Source: Trypanosoma brucei gambiense DAL972 | Taxonomy: Eukaryota > Euglenozoa > Kinetoplastea > Trypanosomatida > Trypanosomatidae | DNA length: 64,000 nt | Reading direction: 5' to 3' | NCBI RefSeq assembly: GCF_000210295.1 | Contig: NC_026738.1 | Span: forward strand, 248,001-312,000 | In this document: in pieces, positions 60,910 to 64,000 of the stretch | Layout of the letters: every line of letters starts with the position of its first letter | Position numbering within the stretch: the stretch's first letter is position 1 | Notes under the pieces: generated by a model | Seen by the model: only the letters and a program-made list of their open reading frames with translations | Told to the model about the DNA's origin: nothing | The model's database searches: none | Program-made: the position numbers and the translations under genes

Positions 60910-61795
60910 AGTCCCTCCCTTTTACATAGAGTTTATTGTTGCTGGCTCATCACTTGTTTCTTTCTTTTGTATTATTGTTTTTTTCTGTTAGAAAAAAAGA
61001 AGCATTTCAATTAATTAATTAATTTTTTTATTGTTATGTGCTTTTTATGCGTTGCGTGGCGAGGTCGTTACTGTAGGGGTAACCGCGTCAATTCCGCGGA
61101 GGGCTTGTCCTTGCTTTTATTCAGGTATTACTTTTGGTGCCGTCCCGCTGCCGTGATTGTGGAGAGCCCCACTTGTTGTTTGCGGGTGTTGTTGTTGGGC
61201 GGTGCTTATTTATGCATAAATTATCCACTTATCTATAGAATTACTGTGCGTATGTGTTGGCATATAAGCCTATTCATACAACAGCTCATAGAGAACTTCA
61301 ATGATTAATTGCTAACACGCTGCCTCTCTTCTAATCATCTGTTATAAACCCACTGTTGTGTCAACCTCTTGACTGTCACTTGTCGTGTTATTTTCCCTTT
61401 TCTCTTGGGGCAATTCAGTAACGAACTTTGTGCACTGCAGTGGAGTTGAGAAGAACCCAAATTAGTGGTGGGGTGTGAAAATACTTGTTGGCGTCACAAC
61501 AATTGAACGGGCTGTGTCTCACACCTGGTTGTTACCACTGTTGCCGTTAGGCTTATTGATCGAAAGAAGACGTGAATTGAAAGATTTGTAGGGAAGGGAG
61601 GTTTGTTTGGGTTATTTCAGTATAAGAGCAAAAAGCAACGAAAACTCCCCCCAAAAACAGATTGAGAGTAGAAAAGTCTCCGGAGGAAAGATTCACATTC
61701 CTAGTAACAAAGAAAGTGTGAGGGACCGAAGAAAAAGAAAAAAAAAAAGGAAAACAATACCAAACAAACAAAGAAGGGGTGGGGGCGGCAATATT
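60910..61795. other. Spacer before the Cys/Ser-rich gene
   Basis: A short TTAA repeat lies near 61010-61022, with T/C tracts around 60945-60985 and 61385-61410. The AG choices before 61796 follow an A/G-rich leader. No gene was seen. Confidence 0.55.
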
Positions 61796-62608
61796 ATGGC
61801 CAGTAGCACGGATTCACCCCCTCCACGTGAGGTATTTCACGGGCCTCGCTCCATTAGCGCATCATCGAATCGTGCGCCATTATTTATTGTAAAAAATGGT
61901 ACGTCGCGACACCAGTCATTGTCGCCACCGCCCACATGCGGCTCTCCGCTGTCAAACCCCGAGTGCGGTGATGTGAGCTGTAGAAAATTATATGGGCTCT
62001 CATCTACTGATTGCTCTAATTACCCAAAGAGTGAGTGTTACGGTAACTTCAGTGTTCCCTCTGACTCTTCAAACACATGCCGTCACGAGCATTTCAAACC
62101 ACCCGGCAGAAAGAGTTCTTTTCTTGATCGTGTGAAGGCCTTTCTGACTCCGTCGGGCCACCCAACGGTGCATTCACAAATCATTAAACCGTCTGAACCC
62201 TTTGCTGAGGACTCTCCGGAGGATGTTGTGGTCTTCAATTCTGAAGCTGCAAAGGGTGGAAAGAGCGGTAAAAAGCAAGTCAGTGGCTCTTCCAGCGGAA
62301 GGGATGCCGGCTTTGATGTTAGGACGTCCTTCGAACCGACTCACATGTTTAAGGAGGAGTGGGAGGGGAGGCCTTATGTGTCACACGACCATGTGCAGGC
62401 TGACGGGCAACATAAAATGCTTTATTTTTCTCTGGGAGATGGACACGTAAGAAAATTGCTCCGTGAAGAGGCAAAATGTCGCAGACGTCTCGTGGAGGAA
62501 GGCATGACTGTGATGCGGGACATTGGCAGAACATATGTAGCGATGTCTCGTAGTGTCGCTGCTGAGGCATCGGCGGGTTTATTGGCGGACAGACATCGGG
62601 GAAAATGA
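61796..62608 (+). CDS. Unknown 270-residue protein, Ser/Cys-rich N-terminus
   Basis: Starts at ATG 61796; 63 upstream in-frame codons begin at TTG in an A/G-rich leader and are excluded. The first 110 residues are polar with several Cys and Pro. A basic patch (KPPGRKSSFLDRVKAFLTPSG) sits at about 99-119. The C-terminus (HKMLYFSLGDGHVRKLLREE, then VEEGMTVMRDIGRTYVAMSR) is helical and may be the conserved part. No family was recognised. A TA repeat follows the stop at 62640. Confidence 0.6.
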   Translation: MASSTDSPPPREVFHGPRSISASSNRAPLFIVKNGTSRHQSLSPPPTCGSPLSNPECGDVSCRKLYGLSSTDCSNYPKSECYGNFSVPSDSSNTCRHEHFKPPGRKSSFLDRVKAFLTPSGHPTVHSQIIKPSEPFAEDSPEDVVVFNSEAAKGGKSGKKQVSGSSSGRDAGFDVRTSFEPTHMFKEEWEGRPYVSHDHVQADGQHKMLYFSLGDGHVRKLLREEAKCRRRLVEEGMTVMRDIGRTYVAMSRSVAAEASAGLLADRHRGK

Positions 62609-64000
62609 TCGGTGACACTCTCTGCCGTGGGTCTGTCCAATATATATATATATATATATATATGTTGAAAAATTACTTCTTCGCACAGAAACATTCCTCA
62701 CAATCCCGTCCTCACGGCGGCGTGATGCTCTTGGAAACTCCAGGAGAAAGGACAGGTGCCGTGCTTTTGGATTTCTCTGAAACAAGTGCCGACTTTAGGC
62801 AAGTACATGTGGTTCTTTTTCGTTGGCCGCTTCGTAGCGAATCGTATTGTCCTTTTCAGTAGATGTGTAACGCAATTGTATGCTACTAGCAATTACTTAT
62901 TATTGTTATTGATTTTTTAAAAAATTTTGTTGGGTCATTTTTGGCAGTATTGGTCTCTTACTTTTCAAATGGTGCAGTAATGGGGAGAAGCGCGATGTGT
63001 AACATGCGTGTGTATTGTACACTCATGGAAAAGGAAAGGTGGGGGCTTCGAACGTATAATGTGGATATGAAGAGGAGGAGAGGAGGAGGGGGAAGGGAAC
63101 ATTAGTTTTGATGGAAGTTAAGATGAGAGGACCACAACAATGATGAAAGTGCTGCCGGTGTTTAAAGAAGGGGGTCTGGGACACTTCTTTCCAACCCTTT
63201 TTTGATCCGTGCTTTTGTTTCGTCTCCTGGTCCCTCCATCCTCGACTCCGAACACATCCGGCACTGTTTGTCACTTATATGCGTTTGCGTTTAACGGCTC
63301 ACCTCTTTTTTTTTTTTTTTTGAATCCCTGTGGTGCTAAAACAATGTTGAGCTGCCCTTCTCTTGCGCGTTGCGTGCGTGTCACCACAGTGCCATACATC
63401 ACTTTATTTTATCTTATTTTATTGTATTTGTTTTGTTTCCAACGAGAGTTATCGGGGAAGCGGGGGGGGGGGAGAGACGGCTGAGCGCAATGTTATAAAT
63501 TGCCACAGTCGCTTCATTTCCCCATTTTTCTTATTTTTTCTCTCTTATTTTTTTTTTAAACAAGTTTTCTGAAGGATGAAGATACCACTGTTGAATAAAA
63601 TGTACGCATGAAAGTATTTTCTGTGTGGTTATGTATTTAATTTACTAGTCTACTTTCCCCATCTGTCCAGTCGTCTCAGCACCGTTCTTTGCTGTTCACG
63701 GCAGCCGCGGAAGCTACGCTTTCGTATTTTGTTTTCACTTTTGTTTGCTGTGATATTTATTTGTTTAAGTATTTATATGAAAACCTTTTTTTTCTTTAAA
63801 AAAATTAAAAACTTGACTTATTCCCTACAACCCGGGTTTAAATGTCTCAGGAAAAAAATTTCTCGCCTTCTTTGCCCCCGTAGATAAATATATATATATA
63901 TAAATATATATATAAATACAGGAGGTGTTGAAGTGCTTTCATGTTCCCCTTACTTTCGGTTGTTTTGTGTTCGCTGCGATCGTATCGTTGGTGATGAAGT
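62609..64000. other. Spacer at the right edge
   Basis: Contains TA repeats at 62640-62663 and about 63888-63915, a T17 run near 63305-63320, a G10 run near 63460-63470 and AT-rich tracts. An ATG-led frame at 62605-62862 runs through the TA repeat and overlaps the stop of the previous gene, so it is not counted. No gene was seen. Confidence 0.55.

Noticed and set aside
62605..62862. 85-codon ATG-led ORF at the end of the 61796-62608 gene
   Set aside because: Overlaps that gene's stop and reads through a TA microsatellite, giving a Tyr-Ile repeat.

Overview
The window reads as nuclear DNA of a salivarian trypanosome of the Trypanosoma brucei group, probably part of chromosome 5. Every credible gene lies on the + strand with no intron. 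Genes are separated by AT-rich, low-complexity spacers with polypyrimidine tracts followed by AG (trans-splice acceptors) and many TA or homopolymer microsatellites. The gene order (two casein kinase 1 genes, a CCCH protein matching ZC3H11, STT3, NADH-fumarate reductase, IscA-like protein) matches what I recall of T. brucei chromosome 5. It looks like the interior of one polycistronic transcription unit: no strand switch, tRNA, rRNA, CRISPR or intact mobile element was seen. A 100-N assembly gap lies at 14559-14658.

Layout. 1-16 kb: the tail of an unknown gene, a UBX-domain protein, CK1.1 and CK1.2 (large near-identical blocks, a sign of gene conversion), a 4.7 kb low-complexity spacer, ZC3H11, the gap, and an Arg/Ser/His-rich protein with possible RRM halves. 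17-27.3 kb: a basic, hydrophobic-segment protein, a KRI1-type ribosome-biogenesis protein, an unknown Ser/Pro-rich protein, and selenoprotein T. The SelT gene reads through an in-frame TGA at 26798-26800 and has a candidate SECIS at 27664-27710. 28-38 kb: a 178-bp relic of STT3, one full STT3, a mitochondrial rhodanese-domain protein, and a fumarate reductase whose C-terminal NADH-reductase module has lost its binding motifs. 38-42.5 kb: a long gene-poor stretch whose GC-rich centre may be decayed coding or retroposon DNA. 42.5-64 kb: a Trx-Grx fusion, an Msp1/ATAD1 AAA ATPase, a short zinc-finger protein whose 5' UTR carries telomeric repeats, an AlkB homologue, an RRM-like protein, a ubiquitin E2, a 1315-residue unknown, a membrane PDI, an IscA2-type Fe-S protein and two unknowns.

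How the genes relate. Co-linear trypanosome genes are co-transcribed and usually regulated after transcription, so adjacency does not by itself imply shared function. There is still one notable neighbour pair: CK1.2 has been reported to control the abundance of ZC3H11, encoded next door. Several products serve the secretory pathway (SelT, STT3, PDI) or mitochondrial redox and Fe-S work (rhodanese protein, IscA2, the fumarate reductase).

Eukaryotic starts were set at the first in-frame ATG. Many of the longer open frames begin at GTG or TTG upstream, and those extensions were trimmed.
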